From: Thalassobaculum fulvum
Lineage (GTDB): Bacteria > Pseudomonadota > Alphaproteobacteria > Thalassobaculales > Thalassobaculaceae
Assembly (NCBI RefSeq): GCF_014652915.1
Contig: NZ_BMZS01000013.1
Coordinates: 1 to 64,000 of the forward strand
Length of the DNA stretch: 64,000 nucleotides
Reading direction: 5' to 3'
A program made the position numbers and the translations under genes. Below are positions 1 to 7,721 of the stretch, piece by piece (position 1 is the first letter of the stretch; each line of letters starts with the position of its first letter). The notes under the pieces were generated by a model that was given only the letters and a program-made list of their open reading frames with translations, ran no database searches and was not told where the DNA came from.

Positions 1-105
1 GGTGTCACGCACCGGGAACCCAACGGCCTCCCGCCCCGCTCCAACAAAAGCACACTTCAAACACACAGGAACCCACGAAGCGACGGGCTCGCGAAACCTG
101 GGCGC

Positions 106-555
106 TCATGCCTTCGGCGGGTCGCCGAACGGGTCCGACTTGCGGTAGCGGTACGAGCCCTCGCCGATGGCGATCAGGTTGCCGGCCTCGTCGTGCACCT
201 CGCACGAGGCGAAGAAGATGTTGCGGCCGCCGCCCTTCTTGACCGCGGTCGCCCGCACCGTGCCCTCGCGGACCTGGCCCATGAAGTTGGTCGTCAGGGT
301 CAGGGTCAGCGCCTTGCGCCGCGGCTCGCCCTCCGGCACCCATACCCCGGCATAGCCGAGCACCGCGTCGATCAGCGTAGCGATCACCCCGCCGTGCAGG
401 GCGTTCGAGCGGTTCAGGTGCTGCGGCTGGATCGGCAGCTCCATGACCGCGTGGCTCTCGCTCCACTCCACCAGCTTCATGCCGAGCACGGCGTTGAAGC
501 CGACGGTGTCTTCGAGTTCGGAGAGGTTCTGGGCGGGTGCGGCGGTGTCGTTCAT
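106..555 (-). CDS. PaaI-type hotdog-fold thioesterase
   Basis: 149 aa, the normal length for a single hotdog domain. The family signature N-x-x-HGG (His54-Gly55-Gly56) followed by Asp63 in the long helix is visible; in PaaI/HGG thioesterases these residues bind and hydrolyse the acyl-CoA thioester. The acyl substrate cannot be told from sequence. No signal peptide or membrane segment, so cytoplasmic. It lies 85 bases downstream of ygfZ on the same strand and could be co-transcribed with it. Family assignment is firm; the physiological role is unknown. Confidence 0.85.
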   Translation of the reverse strand: MNDTAAPAQNLSELEDTVGFNAVLGMKLVEWSESHAVMELPIQPQHLNRSNALHGGVIATLIDAVLGYAGVWVPEGEPRRKALTLTLTTNFMGQVREGTVRATAVKKGGGRNIFFASCEVHDEAGNLIAIGEGSYRYRKSDPFGDPPKA

Positions 556-640
556 GGGTCTCGGGGGCGGTGGAACGGAAGGGCGCCGATCCTATCGCTG
601 CACTGCAATAGACGCCACCCCCATCGCCCGGGAAGAACGA

Positions 641-1549
641 TCAGAACCGGGCCCAGGCCGGCGGGCTGGCGATCACCGTCGCCTCGCCGGCCATCAGCGG
701 CAGGCCGGCCTTGAACGCCTCGTCCAGCCGGTTCAGCCGGATCATGGCGAGGCCGGTGGCGTGCCCGTCGCCGTTCGGCACCACCGAGCGCACCTCGCCG
801 GCTTCCTGGCCGTCCAGGGTGATCGGCGTTCCGGACGCCGGCAGCGGCCCGTCGATGGCGATCGGCATCAGCCGGCGCTTCACCAGGCCGCGGTACTTGG
901 TGCGGGCGGTCAGCTCCTGGCCCATGTAGCAGCCCTTGTCGAAGTCGACCCCGCCGAGCTCCTCGAAGCCGGCCTCCAGCAGCACCGTCTTCTCGACCGC
1001 CATGTCGCGGCTGCCGTCGGGCAGGCCGAGTGCCACCCGCCGCCGCTCGTAGGCCTCGATGCCGATCGGCTGCAGCCCGGCGGCGGTCAGCGCCCCCTCG
1101 TCGGCGCTGGCCGGCAGCAGGATGCGGGCGCCGGCCTCGGCGTGGCGCGGGTCGACATAGGCGATGCCGCCGGCGAACGGCCGGGCGGATCCGCGCTCCG
1201 CCGGCAGGTCGAGGGCGGTCAGGACGTCGTCGCCGATCGCCACGGCGGTGCGATAGCCGCTCTGGCTGAGTTCGACCTTGGAGCGAAGCTTGTACATGCG
1301 CAGGCGGCGGAAGAAATCGCCGACCCGGTCGCCCTCGGTGTCGAGCACCAGCGCGTCGCCGTCGGCGACCATGAAGAAGTCGAACAGGAACTTGCCCTGG
1401 GCGGTCAGAAACGCGCCGTAGCCGGCCCGCCCGGCGGTCACCTTGGTGACGTCGTTGGACACCAGTCCCTGCAGGAACTCGACCCGGTCGGGGCCGTCGA
1501 CCCGCAGGAAACCGCGATTCTCAAGAAGGTGATACCAGCCCTTGGCCAT
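641..1549 (-). CDS. ygfZ: YgfZ/GcvT-type folate-binding protein (Fe-S cluster repair/assembly)
   Basis: 302 aa. The diagnostic YgfZ motif K-G-C-Y-x-G-Q-E is intact at residues 205-212, including the conserved Cys207. In this family the protein binds tetrahydrofolate and supports maturation or repair of certain Fe-S enzymes such as MiaB. The N-terminal part is the GcvT-like aminomethyltransferase fold, the C-terminus the usual beta-barrel. It is transcribed divergently from the glycosyltransferase that starts at 1646, sharing a 96-base control region. Confidence 0.88.
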   Translation of the reverse strand: MAKGWYHLLENRGFLRVDGPDRVEFLQGLVSNDVTKVTAGRAGYGAFLTAQGKFLFDFFMVADGDALVLDTEGDRVGDFFRRLRMYKLRSKVELSQSGYRTAVAIGDDVLTALDLPAERGSARPFAGGIAYVDPRHAEAGARILLPASADEGALTAAGLQPIGIEAYERRRVALGLPDGSRDMAVEKTVLLEAGFEELGGVDFDKGCYMGQELTARTKYRGLVKRRLMPIAIDGPLPASGTPITLDGQEAGEVRSVVPNGDGHATGLAMIRLNRLDEAFKAGLPLMAGEATVIASPPAWARF

Positions 1550-1645
1550 GCCTGCTCCCCGCCACGATCCCGTTCAGGTATGTCGCATGTCCGGAACTGG
1601 CAAGGGCGCTCGCGCCGATGCCGGCTTGCCCCTATAAGGCTCGGC

Positions 1646-2599
1646 ATGCAGGCGCTGTTCATCTCGTCGACGCGGCTCGGCGACGCGATCCTGACCTCCG
1701 GCGCGCTCGCCTGGGTGCTGCGGCGCGCGCCCGACGTCCGGGTGACGGTGGCGTGCGGCCCGGTGGCGGCCGCGCTGTTCGAGGCGGTCCCAGGTGTCGA
1801 GCGCGTGATCCCGATGCGCAAGGGGCCGTGGCAGGCGCAGTGGCGGATGCTGTGGCACGAGACGGTCGGGACGCGCTGGGACCTGGTGGTCGACCTGCGC
1901 GGCTCGATGTTCGCCTGGGCGGTGCGGGCCGGCGAGCGGCGGGTGTTCCGCACACCGTGGGGCGGCGGACACCGGGTCGATCAGATCCGCACCGGCCTGC
2001 GGCTCGACGGCGATACCGAGCCGCGGCTGTGGATTTCCGAGGCCGACAGCCGGCGGGCCGCCCGGATCCTGGGCGACGGCCGCGACCCGGTGCTGGCGGT
2101 GGCGCCGACCGCGAACTGGCCGCCGAAGGCCTGGCCGGGCGAGCGTTTCGTCGAGGCGATCGCGGCGCTGACCGGCCCCGGCGGCGCGCTGCCGGGCGCC
2201 CGGGTGCTGGTGGCCGGCGGGCCGGGTGAGCGCGGACTGGCCGCACCGGTGCTGGAGGCGGTGCCGGCTGGGCGCCGGATCGACCTGGTGGGCACCGAGC
2301 CGCTGATGACCCTGGCCGCCTGCCTCGGGCGCTGCCGGCTGGCGATCGCCAACGACAGCGGGTTGATGCACCTGGCCGCCGCCGCCGGCGCCCCGACCCT
2401 CGGTCTGTTCGGCCCGAGCGACGCCAGTCACTACGCGCCGCGCGGCCCGCTGGCCGAATGGGTGCGGGCCGACGAGCCGGCGGCGGACCTGTTGTCGCGC
2501 TCGGGGCAGGTCGACGACGCGCCGGGCGCCCTGATGACCGGCCTGCCGGTCGCACGCGTAGTGGACGCGGCCGAGGGGCTGCTGGCGCGGACCGACTGA
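1646..2599 (+). CDS. Glycosyltransferase family 9 (heptosyltransferase-like)
   Basis: 317 aa from the ATG at 1646; the same frame is open far upstream but that part is antisense to ygfZ and is not coding. The N-terminus (SSTRLGDAIL) is the GT9 loop at the start of the first Rossmann domain. The C-terminal nucleotide-sugar domain has NDSG-x-MH-L-AAA-x-G near residues 236-250 and LFGPSD just after, both typical of heptosyltransferases. Probably acts at the inner membrane on lipopolysaccharide core or another cell-surface glycan; donor and acceptor are not predictable. A second GT9 gene lies at 3352-4365 on the other strand. Confidence 0.85.
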   Translation: MQALFISSTRLGDAILTSGALAWVLRRAPDVRVTVACGPVAAALFEAVPGVERVIPMRKGPWQAQWRMLWHETVGTRWDLVVDLRGSMFAWAVRAGERRVFRTPWGGGHRVDQIRTGLRLDGDTEPRLWISEADSRRAARILGDGRDPVLAVAPTANWPPKAWPGERFVEAIAALTGPGGALPGARVLVAGGPGERGLAAPVLEAVPAGRRIDLVGTEPLMTLAACLGRCRLAIANDSGLMHLAAAAGAPTLGLFGPSDASHYAPRGPLAEWVRADEPAADLLSRSGQVDDAPGALMTGLPVARVVDAAEGLLARTD

Positions 2600-2611
2600 C
2601 AGCGGATCAAC

Positions 2612-2710
2612 GGGGTCCACGTCGCTACGACGCGGAGCGGGACGGTCTCCGCGCTTCTCATCCCAGCAGGCGAGGAGGCGCCTTGGACGCCCGTCGAGCA
2701 GTTCCGGCAC
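2612..2710 (-). pseudogene. N-terminal remnant of a PAS_5-domain gene
   Basis: Reading the minus strand from a GTG at 2710 gives about 33 residues (PELLDGRPRRLLACW... ending RRSDVDP) that match residues 2-34 of the intact PAS_5 protein encoded at 2769-3275 (SALFDGRLARLLSYW... RRADIDP). The DNA is also clearly related between 2612-2705 and 3180-3270. Similarity stops about 13 bases from the end of the glycosyltransferase gene, and the remaining frame runs antisense through that gene. This looks like a truncated tandem duplicate. No good ribosome-binding site precedes the GTG. Confidence 0.6.
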
Positions 2711-2768
2711 ACCACTACTTCGGCGCCCGTGCTGTCGCGCTTGACGGGGTTGTCCACTGCCGAAGGCC

Positions 2769-3275
2769 TCAATCCTGGTCCCAGCCGCCGTCCCGGTCCA
2801 GCGGCCGATAGTCCCGCGCGGGTCCGCCGGTGTCGGAGGTCATGGTGAAGCAGTTGCCGCCCAGGATCATGCAGACCCGGTCGTCGTCATCGACCAGAGG
2901 CAGTTCGATCGCATCGAGGACCAGCCACTCCTGCTGGTTCCAGGCGAGCCGGGAGTGGCGTCGGAACGGCCGGATCTCGGTGGACAGCCGTTCATAGGTC
3001 GCGAACATCGCCGGTGCCTCGTCGCCGTACAGGGTCTCGTCGACGAACCGGCCGGTCGCATCGCGGCCGAACCCTTCCGCCACCGCGGTTCCGACCAGCC
3101 GATAGCGGAAGCGCAGCGGGTCGTGGAGGACGTCGACCAGGGTCAGGATCGGCAGCAGGTCCGGAATGTCGAGCGGCGGGTCGATGTCGGCGCGGCGCGG
3201 CGCCGGCCGGTCTCCGCGCCTGGCGGACCAGTAGCTGAGGAGGCGCGCCAAGCGGCCGTCGAACAGGGCCGACAT
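2769..3275 (-). CDS. PAS_5-family PAS domain protein
   Basis: 168 aa using the ATG at 3275, which has AAGGTGAG about 7 bases upstream; an in-frame start 33 bases earlier lacks this. The opening pattern (W-x-x-RRGDRPAPRRADIDP followed by the ILTLVDV strand) is the signature of the stand-alone PAS_5 family common in Rhodospirillales. The family is thought to be a small-molecule or redox sensing module, but no output domain is attached here, so partner and signal are unknown. No transmembrane segment. Its upstream neighbour carries a truncated copy of the same gene. Confidence 0.75.
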   Translation of the reverse strand: MSALFDGRLARLLSYWSARRGDRPAPRRADIDPPLDIPDLLPILTLVDVLHDPLRFRYRLVGTAVAEGFGRDATGRFVDETLYGDEAPAMFATYERLSTEIRPFRRHSRLAWNQQEWLVLDAIELPLVDDDDRVCMILGGNCFTMTSDTGGPARDYRPLDRDGGWDQD

Positions 3276-3351
3276 GTTCTCACCTTCGCGCATCCGGCGG
3301 AGCGGCATGCACCGCCGGGTGGCTTCAGGGTACGACGGTTTGCGCCAGCGG

Positions 3352-4365
3352 TCAGCTTGTGGCGTACGACCGGTCGGCCGGCAGCGAGGCCAGCACCGCC
3401 GCCGCCACCGCCTCGATTTCGATCTCGGCCATCCGGTCGACCCGGTAGACGGCCCCGCCGGCCGGCTCCAGCGCCACGAGGTTCGGGTACTGGGTAAGCG
3501 GCGGCGAGCCGCCGAACAGGCCGACCGTGGCGACGCCGGTCGCGGCCGAGAGGTTCAGGAGCCCGGTGTCGTTGCCCGCCATCGCGTCGCAGGTCCGGGA
3601 CAGTGCCGCGGCCTCGCCGAGCGGCAGGCCGATCGCCGGGACGATCGCGGCGCCGCCCGAGGAGCGGATAACCTCGACCATCGCCGTCTCGGCCGGGCCG
3701 CCGATGGCGAACACCGTCCCGCCGGTCTCCGCGGTCAGCCGGGCGGCCAGCGCCGCGAACCGGTCGGCCCCCCATTGCTTGAACGGCTCGCTGGAACCGA
3801 TGCCGAGGCCGATCCACGGCCGCGGGCGGTCGCCGAAGCGCTCCGCGATGTTCCGCATCGCCGCGTCGGACGGCCGGTAGCGCGGCGTCGCCTCGACCGC
3901 GAGCCCGTGCAGCGCCAGCAGCCGGCTGGCCTTCTCGACCGTCGGCAGATGCCGGTCGGCGCGCGGCAGGATCCGCCGGTCGCTCAGGAACCGGCGCTGC
4001 CGTCCGGTGCCGAAGCCGATCCGCTCCGGCACCCGGGCGAGCCGGGCGGCCAGCGCATAGCGCGGCGAGTCGTGGAGGATCCAGACCGTCTCGAACCGGT
4101 GGCCGCGGAGGTCGGCGGCCAGCCGCCAGGCGCCGAGCGGGCCGTCGTGGCGCCCGGCCGGCTCGCCGCTCTGCGCGCGCTCCAGCCACAGGACGCCGTG
4201 CACGAAGCCCGAGCCGTCGAACAACTCGTCGGCCCGCGACCGCCGTTTGGTCAGCACGGTGACGCGGCCCCCGGGGCAGGCCCTGGCGATCGCCTCGATG
4301 TGTGGCAGGTGCCACACCATGTCGCCGATCCCGGGCAGCGGTTGGATGACGAGGGTACCGGCCAC
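3352..4365 (-). CDS. Glycosyltransferase family 9
   Basis: 337 aa from a GTG at 4365 preceded by GGAGAG at suitable distance; the frame extends to an ATG at 4425, but that lacks a ribosome-binding site and would overlap the control region of the divergent gene. The N-terminal IQPLPGIGDMVWHLP loop and the C-terminal GNDTG-x-x-N-L-x-AA-x-G motif followed by GLFGGSPP are GT9 hallmarks, in a variant form (Asn in place of the usual MH). Probably adds a sugar in envelope glycan synthesis. Low sequence similarity to the GT9 at 1646 suggests a different acceptor. Confidence 0.8.
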   Translation of the reverse strand: MAGTLVIQPLPGIGDMVWHLPHIEAIARACPGGRVTVLTKRRSRADELFDGSGFVHGVLWLERAQSGEPAGRHDGPLGAWRLAADLRGHRFETVWILHDSPRYALAARLARVPERIGFGTGRQRRFLSDRRILPRADRHLPTVEKASRLLALHGLAVEATPRYRPSDAAMRNIAERFGDRPRPWIGLGIGSSEPFKQWGADRFAALAARLTAETGGTVFAIGGPAETAMVEVIRSSGGAAIVPAIGLPLGEAAALSRTCDAMAGNDTGLLNLSAATGVATVGLFGGSPPLTQYPNLVALEPAGGAVYRVDRMAEIEIEAVAAAVLASLPADRSYATS

Positions 4366-4447
4366 CCGGGGCTCTCCGTCGCTTGAACCGGCCCCCTCCC
4401 TACACCACAATCCGGCCCCCGTCATGAGCCGGCCGAGGAGTGACCCC

Positions 4448-4969
4448 GTGAGCGACGCCCGCTTCCGCCTGTACATGGCGCTCAGCCTCGACGGCATGAT
4501 CGCCGACGCCGACGGCGGGGTCGAATGGCTCAACCGCTGGGAAGACGTCGACTACGGGACCGCCGACTTCATGACCGAGGTCGACACCCTGATCATGGGG
4601 CGCACGACCTACGACCAGATCGCCGGTTTCGGCGTCGACTGGCCCTATGCCGGCAAGCGCACCGTGGTGCTGACCTCGCGGCCGCTCGGCGCGGCGCCGG
4701 ACGGGGTCGAGGGCACGTCCGACCTGGCCGGCCTGATCGCCGAGCTGCGCGAGGACGGCGCCCGGGTGTGGATCGTCGGGGGGGCGGCGACCGCCGGCGC
4801 CTGCATCGCGCTCGGCGCGATCGACACGGTCGAGCTGTTCCTGATGCCGGTGCTGCTGGGCGAGGGCGTGCCGCTGTTCGCCGGCGACGGGCCGGAGGTT
4901 CCGCTGGCGCTGCGCGAGACCCGGGCGTGGCCGAACGGGGCGGTCGGCCTGATCTACGACGTGGCTTGA
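4448..4969 (+). CDS. RibD C-terminal-domain (dihydrofolate reductase-fold) reductase
   Basis: 173 aa from the GTG at 4448, chosen because GAGGAG ends seven bases upstream; an ATG at 4424 has no such site. The start (R-x-YMALSLDGMIAD) and the MGR-x-TYDQ and IVGGA-x-T segments are typical of the RibD_C/YyaP-like family, a DHFR fold that binds NADPH. These stand-alone proteins are of uncertain substrate; they are not the riboflavin deaminase-reductase, which has an extra N-terminal deaminase domain. Cytoplasmic. Confidence 0.8.
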   Translation: MSDARFRLYMALSLDGMIADADGGVEWLNRWEDVDYGTADFMTEVDTLIMGRTTYDQIAGFGVDWPYAGKRTVVLTSRPLGAAPDGVEGTSDLAGLIAELREDGARVWIVGGAATAGACIALGAIDTVELFLMPVLLGEGVPLFAGDGPEVPLALRETRAWPNGAVGLIYDVA

Positions 4970-4983
4970 GTCGGCTGAATTTT

Positions 4984-4999
4984 GGTTGCCTGGGCAACC
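4984..4999. promoter_or_regulatory. Palindrome upstream of the dioxygenase operon
   Basis: GGTTGCC, two bases, GGCAACC: perfect 7-base arms in the 103-base gap before the TauD gene, with a short AT-rich stretch just upstream. Size and symmetry fit a dimeric repressor or activator site. The regulator is not identified. Confidence 0.35.
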
Positions 5000-5013
5000 T
5001 CCCAATTGCGCCC

Positions 5014-5058
5014 GGCGCCTGCTGGGGTAGGCTCTCCCGAAACGCCGGAACAGGCGCC
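5014..5058 (+). repeat. Inverted repeat in the leader of the dioxygenase gene
   Basis: GGCGCCTG at 5014-5021 and its exact complement CAGGCGCC at 5051-5058 can form an 8-bp stem that ends directly before the GGGAGGA ribosome-binding site of the gene starting at 5073. It may be an mRNA hairpin or a second protein site. Confidence 0.35.
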
Positions 5059-5072
5059 TTCGGGAGGAAACA

Positions 5073-5957
5073 ATGGCTGTCGCTGCTCAGGCCGGCTCCG
5101 CCGCCGGCCGTCCGTTCGAGGTTCGTCCGCTGCATCCCGTGCTCGGCGCGGAGATCGTCGGGATCACCCTGGAGGACGCCGTCGGCGAGGCGATGTTCGA
5201 GCGGATCTACGAGGTGTTCCTCGAGCACAAGCTGATCCTGTTCCGCGACGTCGACCTGCCGCCGGCCACCCAGGTGGCGTTCGCCCGCCGGTTCGGCGAG
5301 GTCCAGGTCCACGTCATGAACCAGTACCACGGCTATCCCGACCACCCGGAGATCTACCGGCTGACCAACCTGGATGCCGACGGCAACCCGAACGGCCGGC
5401 ACCCGGACAAGGGCACGCTGTACTGGCACACCGACGGCTCGTGGCGGCCGACGACGGGCCACGCCACCATGATGTATTCCGAGATCGTGCCGGACGAGGG
5501 CGGCGAAACCCACTTCGCCGACATGTATGCCGCCTACGAGGCGCTGAGCCCGGAATGGAAGGCCCGGATCGAGGGCCTGAAGGCGATCCACAACCTCGAC
5601 TTCTCGCGCACCCGCCGGCACGGCCACGAGCCGATGACCGAAAAGCAGAAGGCCGAGGTGCCGCCGGTCGCCCACCCGATCGTCCGGACCCACCCGGAGA
5701 CCGGCCGCAAGTGCCTGTTCCTGGGCGACCACGCGGAGTCGATCGAGGGCATGGACTACGACGAGGGCCGGGCGCTGATCGAGGAGCTGAACGCGCTGGC
5801 TACGCCGGACGCGCTGGTCTACCGGCACCGCTGGAGCCCGCGCCAGTGCGCGGTCTGGGACAACCGCTGCCTGCTGCACCGGGCGACCGAATACGATCCG
5901 GCGGTCGCGCGGCGGGTAATGCGGCGCTGCACGGTGCTGGGCGACCGGCCGTACTGA
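5073..5957 (+). CDS. TauD/TfdA-family Fe(II)/2-oxoglutarate dioxygenase
   Basis: 294 aa. Iron ligands fit the family: His119-x-Asp121 in WHTDGSW and the distal His269 in CLLHRATEYDP, with the 2-oxoglutarate-binding Arg about 11 residues later. Typical length for TauD/TfdA enzymes, which hydroxylate taurine, alkylsulfates, phenoxyacids and similar compounds; the substrate is not deducible. Preceded by GGGAGGA and two inverted repeats. It heads an apparent three-gene operon with a DapA-like aldolase 28 bases downstream and an alpha/beta hydrolase, suggesting oxidative breakdown of a small organic compound. Confidence 0.88.
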   Translation: MAVAAQAGSAAGRPFEVRPLHPVLGAEIVGITLEDAVGEAMFERIYEVFLEHKLILFRDVDLPPATQVAFARRFGEVQVHVMNQYHGYPDHPEIYRLTNLDADGNPNGRHPDKGTLYWHTDGSWRPTTGHATMMYSEIVPDEGGETHFADMYAAYEALSPEWKARIEGLKAIHNLDFSRTRRHGHEPMTEKQKAEVPPVAHPIVRTHPETGRKCLFLGDHAESIEGMDYDEGRALIEELNALATPDALVYRHRWSPRQCAVWDNRCLLHRATEYDPAVARRVMRRCTVLGDRPY

Positions 5958-5985
5958 GGCGCCAAGCTATACTGAGGTGGCAGCG

Positions 5986-6879
5986 ATGACCGACATCCAC
6001 GGCATCTACCCGATGCTGTACGCGCTGTTCGGGGCCGATGGCGGGCTCGACCCCGGCGCCCACGTGGCCCAGGTCGAGGCCTGCATCGCCGCCGGCGTGC
6101 ACGGCCTGGCGGTCGGCGGGCTGGCCAGCGAGTGCAACAAGCTGACGGTCGAGGAGCGGCACGCGCTGGCGGACTGGACGCTGCAGGCGGCGGCCGGGCG
6201 GGTGCCGGTCAGCGTCACCGTGTCTGACAACACCACCGGCGGCCAGATCGCGACGGTCCGGCGGGCGGCCGATTCCGGGGCCGCCTGGGCGGTGCTGCAG
6301 CCGCCGCCGGTGAAGTCGGCCAGCGAGGCGGCGCTGATCGAGTTCTTCGGCACGGTCGCCGATGCGGCACCGATCCCGGTCGGCATCCAGAACGCGCCGG
6401 AATACATCGGCATCGGCCTGTCGAACGCCGGGCTGATCGAGCTGAACCGCCGCCACCCCAACGTGAGGGTGCTGAAGGCCGAGGGGCCGGTGATGACCAT
6501 CGCCCGCCTCGCCGAGGAGGCCGGCGGCGCGCTGACGCTGTTCAACGGCCGCAACGGCATCGAGCTGCTGGACAGCCTGCGCAACGGCTGCGCCGGGATG
6601 ATCCCGGGGGTCGAGACCTGCGACGTGCAGAGCCGGATCTACGACCTGCACCGGGCCGGCGAGGCCGGCGAGGCCGACGCCGCGTTCCGCGAGATCCTGC
6701 CGCTGCTGCACTTCCTGATGAGCACGGTCGACCACCTGCTGTGCTACGGCAAGCGGCTGGCGGCCCGGCGGATCGGGCTCGACGCGGTGCACGACCGCGG
6801 TCCGGCCACCGCGCCGCACCCGGCCGGCATGCGCACGCTCGAACACTGGTCCAGAGGTCTGGGGAGGCTCGGTTCATGA
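5986..6879 (+). CDS. Dihydrodipicolinate synthase-family aldolase/lyase
   Basis: 297 aa from the ATG at 5986, which has GAGGTGG just upstream; a GTG at 5977 is in frame but overlaps that site. Class I aldolase residues of the DapA family are present: Schiff-base Lys164 (VRVLKAEG) and Tyr140 (NAPEY). The sequence differs enough from true DapA, and the setting between a dioxygenase and a hydrolase, that a catabolic aldolase or keto-acid lyase is more likely than lysine synthesis. Its stop overlaps the next start by four bases. Confidence 0.83.
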   Translation: MTDIHGIYPMLYALFGADGGLDPGAHVAQVEACIAAGVHGLAVGGLASECNKLTVEERHALADWTLQAAAGRVPVSVTVSDNTTGGQIATVRRAADSGAAWAVLQPPPVKSASEAALIEFFGTVADAAPIPVGIQNAPEYIGIGLSNAGLIELNRRHPNVRVLKAEGPVMTIARLAEEAGGALTLFNGRNGIELLDSLRNGCAGMIPGVETCDVQSRIYDLHRAGEAGEADAAFREILPLLHFLMSTVDHLLCYGKRLAARRIGLDAVHDRGPATAPHPAGMRTLEHWSRGLGRLGS

Positions 6880-7580
6880 CGACGTATGTTCTGGTTCACG
6901 GCGCTTGGCACGGCGGGTGGTGCTGGGTGCGGGTCGCCGAGCGGCTGCGCGCCGCCGGCCACACCGTATTCAGCCCGACCCTGACCGGGCTGTCCGACCG
7001 CTCGCACCTGCTGGCGCCCAACATCAGCCTGCAGACCCACATCAAGGACGTCGCCAACCTGATTTCCTGGGAGGAACTGACCGACGTGGTGCTGGTCGGC
7101 CACTCCTATGGCGGCATGGTGATCACCGGGGCCGCCGACCGCGTCGCCGACCGCATCAGGACGCTGGTGTTCGTCGACGCCTTCACGCCCAGGCACGGCC
7201 AGGCGGCGTTCGACCTGCGGGCGCCGGAGGCGAACGCGCTGACCCTGCAGAAGGCGAAGGCCGGCGGCGGCTGGCGGATCGCCCCCACCCCGGCCGAGGC
7301 GTTCATGGTCAACCTGGCCGACCGGGCCTGGGTCGACGCCAAGTGCACCGACCTGCCGATCGGCTGCTTCAGCGAGAAGCTGCACCTGTCCGGTGCCGTC
7401 GACCGGATCGCCGACCGGGTGTACGTCCGGGCCGGCGCCTACCCGAACCCGACCTTCGACAAGGCCCTGGCCGACGCCCGGGCGGATTCGCGGTTCCGGG
7501 CCCATGTGGTAGACTGCGGCCACGACATCATGGTCGACGAGCCGGCCGAACTGGCCCGCATCCTGCTCGAGAGCGCCTAG
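6876..7580 (+). CDS. Alpha/beta-fold hydrolase (esterase-like)
   Basis: 234 aa, start ATG at 6876 with GGGGAGG upstream and an ATGA overlap with the previous gene. The oxyanion loop HGAWHGGW (residues 8-15) and nucleophile elbow GHSYGG (Ser77) are clear, and the catalytic His lies near the C-terminus in DCGHDIM. The HGAWHGGWCW start is shared with the plant methylesterase/hydroxynitrile-lyase-like branch found in many proteobacteria. Translational coupling to the aldolase indicates a shared pathway, perhaps ester or lactone hydrolysis. Substrate unknown. Confidence 0.85.
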   Translation: MTTYVLVHGAWHGGWCWVRVAERLRAAGHTVFSPTLTGLSDRSHLLAPNISLQTHIKDVANLISWEELTDVVLVGHSYGGMVITGAADRVADRIRTLVFVDAFTPRHGQAAFDLRAPEANALTLQKAKAGGGWRIAPTPAEAFMVNLADRAWVDAKCTDLPIGCFSEKLHLSGAVDRIADRVYVRAGAYPNPTFDKALADARADSRFRAHVVDCGHDIMVDEPAELARILLESA

Positions 7581-7624
7581 GCCGCCCCACGTCCGGCATC
7601 GTAGGCCCGGCGGGGAACGTTCAC

Positions 7625-7704
7625 GCAGTTCGGTCGTTGGCTCGATAGCCGCCGCCGGGGATCACCGGCGGTCGTGGCGGACACCGACCGTTTCACCGAA
7701 CTGC
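7625..7704. repeat. Ten-base inverted repeat upstream of the phospholipase D gene
   Basis: GCAGTTCGGT at 7625-7634 and its exact complement ACCGAACTGC at 7695-7704 flank about 60 bases that also contain a smaller hairpin. If translation starts at 7722, both arms are in the leader. Confidence 0.3.
7652..7671 (+). terminator. Possible hairpin terminator after the hydrolase operon
   Basis: CCGCCGG, six-base loop, CCGGCGG: a perfect 7-bp GC stem 72 bases after the hydrolase stop. No T-run follows, so it is only a weak candidate. Confidence 0.25.
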
Positions 7705-7721
7705 GGGAACCGATCCGGAAC

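Noticed and set aside
443-1645. Long upstream open frame continuous with the glycosyltransferase at 1646 (718 codons in all)
   Set aside because: The upstream 400 codons are antisense to ygfZ and the thioesterase and read as Arg/Gly/Ala-rich shadow sequence. GT9 homology begins exactly at the ATG at 1646.
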